From an uncultured Cocleimonas sp. (lineage in GTDB: Bacteria; Pseudomonadota; Gammaproteobacteria; Thiotrichales; Thiotrichaceae), in NCBI GenBank assembly GCA_937974135.1, contig CALJIH010000017.1, forward strand, positions 1 through 8,300: a stretch of DNA of 8,300 bases, read 5' to 3'. The notes under the pieces are model-generated. The model was given only the letters and a program-made list of their open reading frames with translations, ran no database searches and was not told the DNA's origin. This document shows, one piece after another, positions 1 through 6,861 of this stretch. Made by a program: the position numbers and the translations under genes. Every line of letters starts with the position of its first letter. The first letter of the stretch is position 1.

Positions 1-183
1 GCTTAGATAAAGCAACGCAAGACCCGCTACAATACTTGCCAAACCAAACATACGCAAGGAACTTTCGGGGGTTTCCATCATGGTTTGGTAAAGCTTCTTG
101 ATACTTCCTGGGCTAGCGAATGGCAGTAAACCTTCAAAGATTAACAATAATGCAACTGCATTAATTAAGTCTTGCCAATCCAT
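1..183 (-). CDS. yjeT: DUF2065 (YjeT-type) inner-membrane protein, C-terminus cut by window edge
   Basis: Reading the minus strand from the ATG at 183 gives 61 open codons up to the window edge. The protein starts MDWQDLINAVALLLIFEGLL, continues PFASPGSIKKLYQTM, and ends with a second hydrophobic stretch (LASIVAGLALLYL). Two short membrane segments around a small basic loop, with an E-G-L-P turn and an R-x-F-G motif before helix 2, match the DUF2065/YjeT family, whose members are about 60-65 residues. Probably only a few codons and the stop are missing. The gene follows hflC by 31 bases on the same strand, its usual position in gammaproteobacteria between hflC and purA. A weak GGA seven bases before the ATG is the only ribosome-site candidate. 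The family's function is unknown. Identity rests on sequence resemblance plus synteny; purA would be expected beyond the left edge. Confidence 0.88.
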   Translation of the reverse strand, partial: MDWQDLINAVALLLIFEGLLPFASPGSIKKLYQTMMETPESSLRMFGLASIVAGLALLYLS

Positions 184-214
184 GAAGGTTTCCAGTTATA
201 AGTTGAGGTTAAAC

Positions 215-1102
215 TTAATTGAAATCAGACTTTTCCTGATTCTGATTTCCACCTTGATTTCTAAAATATTTAAAGAATTCAGCATCAGGCTCAACAACCA
301 TGATATCTCCACCACTTCCTAAAGACTTTTTGTAGGCACCAAGGCTTCTGTAGAAAGCATAAAATTCAGCATCTGAGCCATAAGCATCTGCATAGGTTTT
401 AGCTGAATTAGCATCACCCTCACCACGGATTTTTTCTGCTTCACGGTAGGCATCAGCTTCGATGATGGTAGCTTTACGATCTGCTTCTGCTCGAATCTTT
501 TCACCTTCAGCTAGACCACGTGAACGAAAATCCTGTGCAACTCGTTGACGTTCTGAACGCATTCTTTCATAAACCGAATCACTAACAGAATCAGTGAAGT
601 CAATTTTACTTACACGAGCATCGATAATCTTAATTCCTAATTGATTAGCTGGCACCTGAGCTTTCTTTTTTAGCGCTTCAGTAATCGCACCACGCTCACC
701 AGATACTGCTTCGATGATAGTTCTCGTACTGAACTCATTTCGTAAACCATCTTTCATGATAGATTCAAGACGATTTTGTGCTCTTACTAAATCACCTCTT
801 GTTGCTCGATAAAAAGTATCAACATTGTCGATTTTCCATTTCACGAAAAAGTCTACATCAACGTCTTTTTTCTCAGAGGTCAAAAAACGATCTGGCTTAG
901 CATCCAATGTCAAAATTAGCGTTGAAAACTTTTCAACGGTATTCACAAATGGCAATTTGAAATGTAAACCTGGTTTGATGTCTGTTTCTACAATCTCTTT
1001 AAAGCGAAACTTAATCGCAGTTTCGCGTTGATCAACTGTATAAGTAGCCGTGGCGAAAATAAAAGCAACAGCTGCTATCAAAATAACAATTATATTTTTC
1101 AT
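215..1102 (-). CDS. hflC: HflC, SPFH-family modulator of FtsH protease
   Basis: This 295-residue protein has an N-terminal signal anchor (about residues 3-20, IIVILIAAVAFIFATAT) followed by an SPFH/band-7 domain (about 21-190) with the typical T-V-D-Q-R-E-T-A-I and P-G-L-H-F-K-L-P-F blocks. A charged Ala/Glu/Arg-rich coiled-coil region follows (about 185-240, including AEGEKIRAEADRKATIIEAD). HflC and HflK form a large periplasm-exposed cage around FtsH that limits access of membrane substrates. The start ATG overlaps the hflK stop (TAATG, one shared base) and has a good Shine-Dalgarno AAGGAGT at 1111-1117, eight bases upstream, so translation is probably coupled. It is somewhat shorter than the E. 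coli protein (334 residues), mostly in the helical and tail region, but otherwise looks intact. The C-terminal tail is polar (GGNQNQEKSDFN). Confidence 0.96.
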   Translation of the reverse strand: MKNIIVILIAAVAFIFATATYTVDQRETAIKFRFKEIVETDIKPGLHFKLPFVNTVEKFSTLILTLDAKPDRFLTSEKKDVDVDFFVKWKIDNVDTFYRATRGDLVRAQNRLESIMKDGLRNEFSTRTIIEAVSGERGAITEALKKKAQVPANQLGIKIIDARVSKIDFTDSVSDSVYERMRSERQRVAQDFRSRGLAEGEKIRAEADRKATIIEADAYREAEKIRGEGDANSAKTYADAYGSDAEFYAFYRSLGAYKKSLGSGGDIMVVEPDAEFFKYFRNQGGNQNQEKSDFN

Positions 1103-2292
1103 TAACGTACACTCCTTGTTCCATTTCTTACTCCATCGCGTGAAGTACCTTGAGACTGTCTTCTACGAATCTGTTGCTCTACAAAAGCAGATGAAGCAGG
1201 ATTAAACTCATTTGAATTTGAGCGTGCTGCATTACCACCAATTTCATTCAAAGGTAGATACAACAAGTTGTTACCTGACTTAGAATCAACCATTATTTTT
1301 GTTGTGTTTTCGTAAACACTTTCCATTGTTTCTAGATACAAACGATTTCTAGTTACCTCTGGCGCTTTATTATATTCAGCCACCAATTGTTTAAAACGAG
1401 AAGCATCACCCGTTGCTCTAGCTTCGATTCGACCTTTATAAGCAATTGCTTCTTGGCTTAGACGTGAGGCTTTACCTTCTGCCAATGGAATAACTTTATT
1501 GGCATAAGTCTGTGCTTCATTTTTGAATTTATCTAAATCCTCACGAGCACGAACCGCTTCGTCAAATGCATCCTTAACCGCTTGAGGTGCTTGTGCATAT
1601 TCCAAGTTGACTTCAACCACTTCCAAACCTGACTCATAGCTATCTAGCACTGTTTGCATAACTGTTTTGGTATTTGGGGCAATTGATGAACGATCTTCAA
1701 TCAAGATTTGGTCCATGCTGTTACCGCCAACAATTTCTCTAACCGCGCTGCGCATTACTTGAAACAATGTACCCACTGATTGATTACGCTCGTAATCAGC
1801 TAGATAAACATTAAATAAATAATCTTCAGGATTTTTAATTTTGTATTGTGCCGCGATACCAATATCTACGATATTTTCATCTTTAGTAAGCATTTGCGTT
1901 CTATCGGCCGCTGTTCTAATTCTGTCGATATCAACCAATTCAACATTTTCGACAGGATAAGGAATATGCCAATGCAGACCAGGTTGAGTGGTTTCAGTGA
2001 AGGCACCAAAACGAAATTCAACACCACGTTGAGCCGAATCTACCTGATAAAAGCCAGTTGCCAACCACGCTGCTAGTAAACCTAAGCCAATCAGAGCTAA
2101 AGCTGTACCGCTTGGTAAACCATTACCCGAGGATCCACCAGATTTTCTTTTACCTAAAAATCCACCGATCTTTTCGTTCATTTTACGTGTGATATCTTCG
2201 ATATTATCACCCGGATTTCCATTTGAACTACCGCTTGATTTACCTTTACTCCAAGGGTCTTTATCATCGCCACCTGGTTCATTCCAAGGCAT
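1102..2292 (-). CDS. hflK: HflK, SPFH-family modulator of FtsH protease
   Basis: This 396-residue protein has a glycine/serine-rich cytoplasmic N-terminus starting MPWNEPGGDDKDPW, a hallmark of HflK. One membrane segment follows at about residues 63-82 (TALALIGLGLLAAWLATGFY), then an SPFH domain with V-D-S-A-Q-R-G-V-E-F-R-F-G and Q-P-G-L-H-W-H-I-P-Y-P. The long helical region at about 240-320 is rich in Ala, Glu and Arg, and the tail is basic (QQIRRRQ...RSVR). It is the partner of HflC in the FtsH-associated membrane complex. The ATG is preceded by GGAGT at 2299-2303, six bases upstream. It is the first gene of the leftward operon hflK-hflC-DUF2065. In many gammaproteobacteria the gene follows hfq and hflX; here a 278-base intergenic region and divergent rlmG lie upstream instead. 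Confidence 0.97.
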   Translation of the reverse strand: MPWNEPGGDDKDPWSKGKSSGSSNGNPGDNIEDITRKMNEKIGGFLGKRKSGGSSGNGLPSGTALALIGLGLLAAWLATGFYQVDSAQRGVEFRFGAFTETTQPGLHWHIPYPVENVELVDIDRIRTAADRTQMLTKDENIVDIGIAAQYKIKNPEDYLFNVYLADYERNQSVGTLFQVMRSAVREIVGGNSMDQILIEDRSSIAPNTKTVMQTVLDSYESGLEVVEVNLEYAQAPQAVKDAFDEAVRAREDLDKFKNEAQTYANKVIPLAEGKASRLSQEAIAYKGRIEARATGDASRFKQLVAEYNKAPEVTRNRLYLETMESVYENTTKIMVDSKSGNNLLYLPLNEIGGNAARSNSNEFNPASSAFVEQQIRRRQSQGTSRDGVRNGTRSVR

Positions 2293-2365
2293 ATTATTAC
2301 TCCAAAAATTAGATTACTGATTTACGTGCTTGATATTTTAAACCGATATTAAGTTACACATTTCA

Positions 2366-2394
2366 CTATGGGGATGAATGTAGCAACTAACAAG
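2366..2394 (-). promoter_or_regulatory. Probable sigma-32 (heat-shock) promoter of hflK operon
   Basis: On the minus strand CTTGTTA (2394-2388) is followed after 14 bases by CCCCATAG (2373-2366). This closely matches the known sigma-32 consensus: CTTGAAA, about 13-15 bases, then CCCCATNT. The invariant CTTG and CCCCAT cores are both intact. Transcription would begin near 2360, leaving a leader of about 65-70 bases before the hflK ATG. A sigma-70 reading of the same bases (TTGTTA, 17 bases, CATAGT) is weaker. Heat-shock control fits a modulator of the heat-shock protease FtsH. The rest of the 2293-2570 intergenic stretch is AT-rich, and I see no convincing promoter there for the divergent rlmG. 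Confidence 0.7.
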
Positions 2395-2585
2395 GCTAAT
2401 AGGATAAAAAATCAAAGGTGCAATTGTACACATTAGACCTGATATTTGCCTATAACTTTATTAACTCTGTATATTAAAAACAAAATCTCAGATCACATGA
2501 AATCAAAATAGTTCTTATATATGAATTAAGCCGATCAAATTAATATACACTCTGCTCAATTTCTAATACCTTGATATCATTTTCT

Positions 2586-3776
2586 ATGACAAATAATCAA
2601 CAGTTTAAAGCACCTTCAGCAAGTTATACGCTACAACGCTTACCTATTATAGCCAATGATACACTCCGTGCATGGGATGCCGCAGATGAATACTTAATAG
2701 ACACTGCATATGAAATAATTAACGCTAGAACAAATGATGAACAATCAATATTACTTATCAATGATACTTTTGGTGCTTTGACCTTAGCCTTCAATGAATT
2801 TTCGTTGGATAACTGGTCGGATTCTTATATTTCTCATCTAGCGGCTGAAGAAAATTTAACGATTAATAAGATTGAAAACGAGGATAACAGGATTCAATTT
2901 ATTCCCTCAACAAAGGGGCTGTCAAAAAAATATAAACTGATACTCATAAAAATACCAAAAACCTTATCCCTTTTAGAAGATCAATTATTTCGGCTCAAAG
3001 CACATATAGACGATGACACAAAAATCATTGCAGCGGCAATGACGAAACACATTCATAACTCTACCCTTGATGTCTTTGAAAAAATTATCGGAACCACTAC
3101 AACATCTCTTGCAAAGAAAAAAGCACGTTTAATTTTTGCTACAAACGATAAAAGCAATACTAATAAGTCTCCTTATCCGACCAAAATTACTGACGAAAAA
3201 ACGCGATTAACACTAATCAATCACTCAAATGTCTTTTCAAAAGACAAACTCGATATAGGTTCACGATTTCTCATTCAACATTTACATGAATGTCCTGAAG
3301 CCGCTCACATTATCGACATTGGTTGCGGTAATGGCGCATTAGGAATCATAGCGAAACGACATCAGCCTAATACAAAAATTAGTTTTGTAGATGAATCGTA
3401 TAACGCCATAGCCTCAGCTAAAGAAAACTACAACCTGGCTTATCCAGAATCTGCAGATGATGCTAGTTTTCATGAAAGCAATGCATTAGCGCAATTCTCA
3501 CCATCAGAAAAATTTCCAAAAACGCAATTGGTGCTTTGTAACCCTCCCTTTCATCAAGTACATAGTATTGGCGATCATATAGCGTGGGAGATGTTTAAAC
3601 AAAGCCGTGAAATTTTAGAAACCGATGGAGAAATATGGGTCGTTGGAAATCGCCATCTTGGCTATCACATTAAATTAAAAAAAGTTTTCGGTAATTGTAG
3701 AACGATTGCGAGCAACCCTAAATTTGTGATCTTAGCGGCTAAAAAGCTAGATAAATTAAACAGAAGCCGTAAATAG
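2586..3776 (+). CDS. rlmG: 23S rRNA (guanine-N2) methyltransferase RlmG
   Basis: This two-domain class I SAM methyltransferase is predicted to make m2G1835 in 23S rRNA of the large ribosomal subunit. From the ATG at 2586 it has 396 residues. The N-terminal domain carries YTLQRLPI, LRAWDAADEYL, LLINDTFGAL and the block LIKIPKTLSLLEDQL, all typical of RlmG. The C-terminal MTS domain has LDIGSRFLIQHL, SAM motif I IDIGCGNGALG (about 243-253), motif II FVDES and the catalytic N-P-P-F (about 319-322) in LVLCNPPFHQ. The end (KKVFGNCRTIA...KFVILAAKK) also matches the family. RsmC is the closest alternative, but the N-terminal blocks fit RlmG better. The reading frame extends upstream to a TTG at 2571; neither start has a clear Shine-Dalgarno, and I prefer the ATG because it gives the usual N-terminus. 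The gene is monocistronic by appearance. Confidence 0.93.
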   Translation: MTNNQQFKAPSASYTLQRLPIIANDTLRAWDAADEYLIDTAYEIINARTNDEQSILLINDTFGALTLAFNEFSLDNWSDSYISHLAAEENLTINKIENEDNRIQFIPSTKGLSKKYKLILIKIPKTLSLLEDQLFRLKAHIDDDTKIIAAAMTKHIHNSTLDVFEKIIGTTTTSLAKKKARLIFATNDKSNTNKSPYPTKITDEKTRLTLINHSNVFSKDKLDIGSRFLIQHLHECPEAAHIIDIGCGNGALGIIAKRHQPNTKISFVDESYNAIASAKENYNLAYPESADDASFHESNALAQFSPSEKFPKTQLVLCNPPFHQVHSIGDHIAWEMFKQSREILETDGEIWVVGNRHLGYHIKLKKVFGNCRTIASNPKFVILAAKKLDKLNRSRK

Positions 3777-3791
3777 TAAGTAAATAGATAA

Positions 3792-3813
3792 AAAAGACAC
3801 CCCCCTACTTTTT
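3792..3813. repeat. 22-bp C-rich direct repeat, copy 1
   Basis: The copy begins AAAAGACACCCCCC, then T, then ACTTTTT. A second copy with a single substitution lies at 4898-4919 in the same orientation. The ends (AAAAG and CTTTT) are complementary and could form a weak AT-rich hairpin with a C-rich loop. It lies 15 bases after the rlmG stop. On the opposite strand the core reads GTAG followed by a G-run and TGTC, which resembles the tetranucleotide-led layout of REP elements, although no companion palindrome is visible. Function is unknown. Confidence 0.75.
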
Positions 3814-3823
3814 AGCGAACTTA

Positions 3824-3844
3824 CCGTTTTGTTTTTTAAAACGG
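3824..3844. other. Hairpin, CCGTTTT / AAAACGG, downstream of rlmG
   Basis: There is a perfect 7-bp inverted repeat (3824-3830 with 3838-3844) around a 7-base T-rich loop. On the plus strand it is followed by ATATTTTGATT, so it might act as a weak terminator for rlmG, but the stem has only three G-C pairs and the T-run is interrupted. Its core is nearly identical to that of the hairpin at 3876-3898, which suggests a paired regulatory site instead. No function can be assigned. Confidence 0.4.
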
Positions 3845-3875
3845 ATATTTTGATTATGCATCGCTGAATGAAAAC

Positions 3876-3898
3876 AAGCTTTTGTTGTTTAAAAGCTT
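3876..3898. other. Hairpin or operator-like palindrome upstream of transporter
   Basis: AAGCTTTT (3876-3883) and AAAAGCTT (3891-3898) form a perfect 8-bp inverted repeat around the 7-base loop GTTGTTT. The element lies about 68 bases before the preferred transporter ATG, where an operator or leader hairpin could sit. It shares TTTTGTT, one variable base, then TTTAAAA with the hairpin centred near 3834. AT-rich palindromes arise easily by chance, so confidence in function is low. Confidence 0.4.
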
Positions 3899-3966
3899 AG
3901 TATGAATTTATGCGAAGCTGTGCCATTCTTTGGATTCTTAAAAAGCTGATCAATAGCCAAAGTAAA

Positions 3967-4881
3967 ATGCAAACAGAACCCAACCAAGCACGTGGCATTC
4001 AATTAATGCTACTAGGTAGTATGCTACTGCCGTTTATGGATGCTGCGGCAAAAACATTGGGGGAAAGTCTCGGTTCTAGTTCAATAGTGTTAGCGCGTTT
4101 TGTCTTTCAAACCTTATTCTTATTGCCGTTTGTTTGGCACACATTATACGTACCTAACAAGGAAGAACTTTCCATTCACATTAAACGTTCCTTAGGTTTA
4201 TCTATTGCCACGTTATTGTTTTTTACATCAATACAAGTAATGCCAATAGTAGATGCTCTTGCGGTATTTTTTGTAATGCCTCTGATAGTGACATTACTCG
4301 CACCATGGGTGTTAGGTGAAACTGTCGGTTGGCGCAGAATTGCTGCCGTTGCGATTGGTTTAATCGGCGCAGTAATGATTATCAAACCTAGCCAAGCTTT
4401 ATTTGGTATTCATGCTATTTTGCCTTTAGGTACTGCCTTGAGCTTTTCATTTTATATTATGTATACGCGCAAACTCGCACGCACTAATGCAGAGGGAGAA
4501 GCACAACCGGTGCCCGCAATTACCATGCAATTTTGGTCTGGGCTGATTGGATCAATCATTATGTTAATTGCTATTGTCTGTCTCCAGCCGTTAGATTTGT
4601 CAGTATTTAATTTTCAATGGCCTGAAGCTTGGCAATGGCAACGTTTGGTATTAGTGGGTCTCATAGCAGCGATTGGCCACTTAATATTAACCAATGCTTT
4701 CAAATATGCGGATGCATCAATTCTTGCACCGTTTCAGTATGTGGAATTGATTGTTGCGGCAATCTTGGGCTGGTATTTATTTAATGATATTCCAACGGTA
4801 ACAACGGTAATCGGAACATTAATTTTGGTCGCATCAGGGATGTATATATTTAAACGCGAAAGTGTGGTTGCTGAGAAATAG
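3967..4881 (+). CDS. DMT-superfamily (EamA-type) membrane transporter
   Basis: The protein is about 304 residues from the ATG at 3967. It is strongly hydrophobic, with roughly ten membrane helices arranged as two EamA repeats. Repeat 1 starts GIQLMLLGSMLLPFMDAAAK and ends VAIGLIGAVMIIKPSQ; repeat 2 starts ILPLGTALSFSFYIMYTRKL and ends TVIGTLILVASGMYIFKRE. The motif APFQYVELIVAAILGWYLF near the end is typical of the drug/metabolite transporter superfamily. It should export or import a small metabolite across the inner membrane, but the substrate cannot be inferred. The open frame continues upstream to an ATG at 3910, adding a 19-residue tail (MRSCAILWILKKLINSQSK). I prefer 3967 because MQTEPNQARGIQ resembles ordinary family N-termini; neither start has a good ribosome site. 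The gene is flanked on both sides by copies of a 22-bp repeat and converges with a second EamA gene. Confidence 0.9.
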   Translation: MQTEPNQARGIQLMLLGSMLLPFMDAAAKTLGESLGSSSIVLARFVFQTLFLLPFVWHTLYVPNKEELSIHIKRSLGLSIATLLFFTSIQVMPIVDALAVFFVMPLIVTLLAPWVLGETVGWRRIAAVAIGLIGAVMIIKPSQALFGIHAILPLGTALSFSFYIMYTRKLARTNAEGEAQPVPAITMQFWSGLIGSIIMLIAIVCLQPLDLSVFNFQWPEAWQWQRLVLVGLIAAIGHLILTNAFKYADASILAPFQYVELIVAAILGWYLFNDIPTVTTVIGTLILVASGMYIFKRESVVAEK

Positions 4882-4897
4882 CTGCACAAATGCTTAG

Positions 4898-4919
4898 AAA
4901 AGACACCCCCCCACTTTTT
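4898..4919. repeat. 22-bp C-rich direct repeat, copy 2
   Basis: This is the second copy of the repeat at 3792-3813, with 21 of 22 positions identical (the T after the C-run is replaced by C) and the same orientation. It begins 17 bases after the transporter stop, almost the same offset as copy 1 has from the rlmG stop. It lies in the 85-base gap between two convergent transporter genes, where a transcription-ending signal would be expected, but it lacks a GC-rich stem. No other terminator is obvious in this gap. Confidence 0.75.
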
Positions 4920-4966
4920 GATGTTTTCGCAGAATCCTCGTCATATCCATCTAACACAGTCTCGGC

Positions 4967-5836
4967 TTAGCGCCTCGGCTGATCGCTTTCTCTTTTAAAT
5001 CTAACCGTAATCACAGCCACACCAATCAAAGTTAGGATTCCACCCAAGGTGATTTTTAAGGTAAGTGATTCATTTAAAAAGAAGATTCCACCCACCACAG
5101 ACGTCAAAGGCAGTAATAACAAGAATGGCATGACTTTATTTACCGAGTATATATTCAACAATCGATACCACATGGCATAAGCTAATGCAGTCATCACTAA
5201 GCCAAGATAGGCAACCGCTAACCAAGCTTCAATGGGTGCCGTTTTTAATTGTTCTATTTGATTGGATTCTAATAAAAATGAAGAAATGAATAACTGCGGT
5301 GTGGCCCATATGGCAATACCTGTAATTAAAACAAAACCCCCTTCTACACCCAGTTTTTTAATCATAACTTGACCAACTGCCCAAGTGAAAGCGCCAGCGA
5401 TTAGTAAAGCAACTGATGTAAGATCATTTGAAAGTTTAGGTTCACCTACAATTAAAACAGCGCCAGCGAAAGCGATAAACATACCAAGCATTTGTTTCAG
5501 CGAAATCTTTTCACCTAAGAATAACCATGCTGTGATTAGTCCAAAAGGTACCTCCAATTGAATTAACAAGGCTGAGGTGGAGGCATCAATGCCTTTAACG
5601 CCCGTAAAGGTAAGGCTATATTGAATGGAGGCACTGATCAATGCAATCCAAAATAAGCGTTTTAATAAATCCAAAGACGGACAAAAAAACCAGATTAAAC
5701 AAATAGAAGTTAACGTAAAACGCAACGCCATTAACAAAATTGGAGAGAAATGATCCATACCTGCTTTTGCTACAACAAAGCCCATGCCCCAAATTACGGC
5801 AATGGATATCGCCATTAAGATATCGGTGAACTTCAT
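4967..5836 (-). CDS. DMT-superfamily (EamA-type) membrane transporter
   Basis: The protein has 289 residues and about ten membrane helices in two EamA repeats. The N-terminus MKFTDILMAISIAVIWGMGF carries the W-G-x-x-F motif of the RhaT/EamA branch, followed by LLMALRFTLTSICLIWFF. The block LIQLEVPFGLITAWLFLGEK is the usual end of repeat 1. Repeat 2 begins ALLIAGAFTWAVGQVMIKKL and ends with FFLNESLTLKITLGGILTLIG. It resembles the EamA (YdeD) cysteine/O-acetylserine exporter type more than the neighbouring transporter does, but family members move many substrates, so I leave the substrate open. The two transporter genes converge and differ clearly in sequence, so they are not a recent tandem duplication. 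The ATG at 5836 has no strong Shine-Dalgarno. Upstream it is divergent from the P-loop ATPase gene across 138-159 bases. Confidence 0.91.
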   Translation of the reverse strand: MKFTDILMAISIAVIWGMGFVVAKAGMDHFSPILLMALRFTLTSICLIWFFCPSLDLLKRLFWIALISASIQYSLTFTGVKGIDASTSALLIQLEVPFGLITAWLFLGEKISLKQMLGMFIAFAGAVLIVGEPKLSNDLTSVALLIAGAFTWAVGQVMIKKLGVEGGFVLITGIAIWATPQLFISSFLLESNQIEQLKTAPIEAWLAVAYLGLVMTALAYAMWYRLLNIYSVNKVMPFLLLLPLTSVVGGIFFLNESLTLKITLGGILTLIGVAVITVRFKRESDQPRR

Positions 5837-5954
5837 TTTTTTATTTTCGGGTTAAAGTAAATATCCAAGCGTTTCTACCGTTATTACTTATGTGTGAGGA
5901 ACTCATAATTATTTAGCGCAATGTCTACTTGATGTATTCACAAAAAGACTCGTT

Positions 5955-5960
5955 TATACT
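5955..5960 (+). promoter_or_regulatory. Candidate -10 box for the ATPase-metA operon
   Basis: TATACT at 5955-5960 is one base from the sigma-70 -10 consensus. No -35 box sits at ideal spacing: TTGATG at 5929-5934 is 20 bases upstream, which is long. Transcription would start near 5967. That leaves only about 8 bases before the ATG at 5975 but about 28 bases, including a Shine-Dalgarno, before the TTG at 5996. I see no methionine-regulator (MetJ-type) box repeats or SAM riboswitch between here and metA. Confidence 0.45.
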
Positions 5961-5980
5961 CCGCACTATAGCAAATGAAT

Positions 5981-5987
5981 AAAAGGG
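5981..5987 (+). promoter_or_regulatory. Ribosome binding site favouring a TTG start
   Basis: AAAAGGG at 5981-5987 lies eight bases before a TTG at 5996, a near-ideal spacing. It lies downstream of the ATG at 5975, which itself has no purine-rich site before it. This is the main reason for starting the ATPase gene at 5996. Confidence 0.55.
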
Positions 5988-5995
5988 CTGACACC

Positions 5996-6835
5996 TTGAA
6001 ACTTAGTGCAAATGAATTTCGTGACAAACAAGACAAAGCAATCACTCTATTGGGTATGTCGGGTGTAGGAAAAACATTCTTATCGAATATTTTACGCGAA
6101 AGCGATTGGTTTCATTATTCTGGTGATTATCGGATTGGCTCACGATACTTAAACGAACCAATTCTCGATAATATTAAGAAACAAGCAATGCAAGTGCCAT
6201 TTCTTCGTGATTTATTAAAGAATGATTCAATCTATATCGCCAATAATATTGCCTTTGAGAATCTACAAATTGTCTCTACATTTTTAAGCAAACTTGGTGA
6301 CCCAGAATTAGGTGGGTTGCCATTAGAAGAGTTTAAAAGGCGTCAAAAGCTCTTTTATGATGCAGAATATGCCGCAATGTTTGATGTGCCAGAGTTCATG
6401 CAAAAGGCAAAAGATATTTATGGTCTAAATAAATTCGTCAATGATGCCGGCGGCAGCTTATGCGAGTTTGAGGATGATAGCGTTATCAAAATGCTTGCAG
6501 AACATACGCTTATACTTTACATCCAAGCGAATGATGCGGATGAAAAACGCTTAATGGAACGTGCCAATGCGGCCCCTAAACCCATGTACTATCGTGCAGA
6601 ATACCTTGATGAACAGTTAGAAATTTACATGAAAGAGAATAATTTCGAGTATGTCTCAATGATTGATCCTGATGCTTTTGTGCGCTGGGTATTCCCACGT
6701 TTGTTTTATGCACGAATTCCACGTTACGAACGACTAGCTGGAACATATGGCTATACAATCAAAACAGAAGATTTATACCAAATTAAAAACGAAGCTGATT
6801 TTTTGCAGCTTGTTGAAAAGACCTTGGGTGAATAA
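5996..6835 (+). CDS. Uncharacterised P-loop ATPase / kinase-like protein
   Basis: The protein has 279 residues from the TTG at 5996, or 286 from the ATG at 5975. In the longer numbering, a Walker A loop GMSGVGKT sits at 27-34, very near the N-terminus. It is followed by HYSGDYRIGSRYL (46-59; D51 and R53 are candidate substrate-site residues) and NDAGGSLCEFEDD (156-168). A hydrophobic strand then reads HTLILYIQA, with an Arg/Lys-rich segment ADEKRLMERA and PKPMYYRAEYLDEQL after it. The order P-loop, Asp-containing strand, G-G motif and basic lid recalls shikimate-kinase or nucleoside-monophosphate-kinase folds, but about 100 residues lie between the D51 and GG motifs, far more than in shikimate kinase. 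I do not recognise a named family and assign no substrate. There is no signal peptide or membrane helix, so it should be cytoplasmic. metA follows 26 bases downstream on the same strand, suggesting co-transcription. Confidence 0.82.
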   Translation: MKLSANEFRDKQDKAITLLGMSGVGKTFLSNILRESDWFHYSGDYRIGSRYLNEPILDNIKKQAMQVPFLRDLLKNDSIYIANNIAFENLQIVSTFLSKLGDPELGGLPLEEFKRRQKLFYDAEYAAMFDVPEFMQKAKDIYGLNKFVNDAGGSLCEFEDDSVIKMLAEHTLILYIQANDADEKRLMERANAAPKPMYYRAEYLDEQLEIYMKENNFEYVSMIDPDAFVRWVFPRLFYARIPRYERLAGTYGYTIKTEDLYQIKNEADFLQLVEKTLGE

Positions 6836-6861
6836 CGTTTGAAAGCAAAGAGAAATAACAA

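Noticed and set aside
98..322. 74-codon plus-strand open frame starting MILPGLANG
   Set aside because: It lies antisense to the DUF2065 gene and the hflC 3' end, has low-complexity Ile/Leu/Ser content and no recognisable motif. It is a shadow of real minus-strand genes.
1846..2076. 76-codon plus-strand open frame
   Set aside because: It is entirely antisense to the conserved SPFH region of hflK, with no ribosome site or family resemblance.
2520..2585. Possible sigma-70 promoter for rlmG (TAATAT/TATACA boxes)
   Set aside because: The region is AT-rich and offers several -10-like hexamers, but none has a -35 match at 16-18 bases, so no specific site can be defended.
4959..4983. Short direct repeat CTCGGCT ... 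CTCGGCT at the end of the second transporter
   Set aside because: It is only seven bases twice, with one copy inside the coding end of the transporter. Chance is sufficient explanation.
6836..6861. Search for a methionine/SAM riboswitch or MetJ box before metA
   Set aside because: The 26-base gap is too short for a riboswitch. The region before the ATPase gene shows no repeated 8-bp MetJ-like boxes or SAM aptamer pattern.
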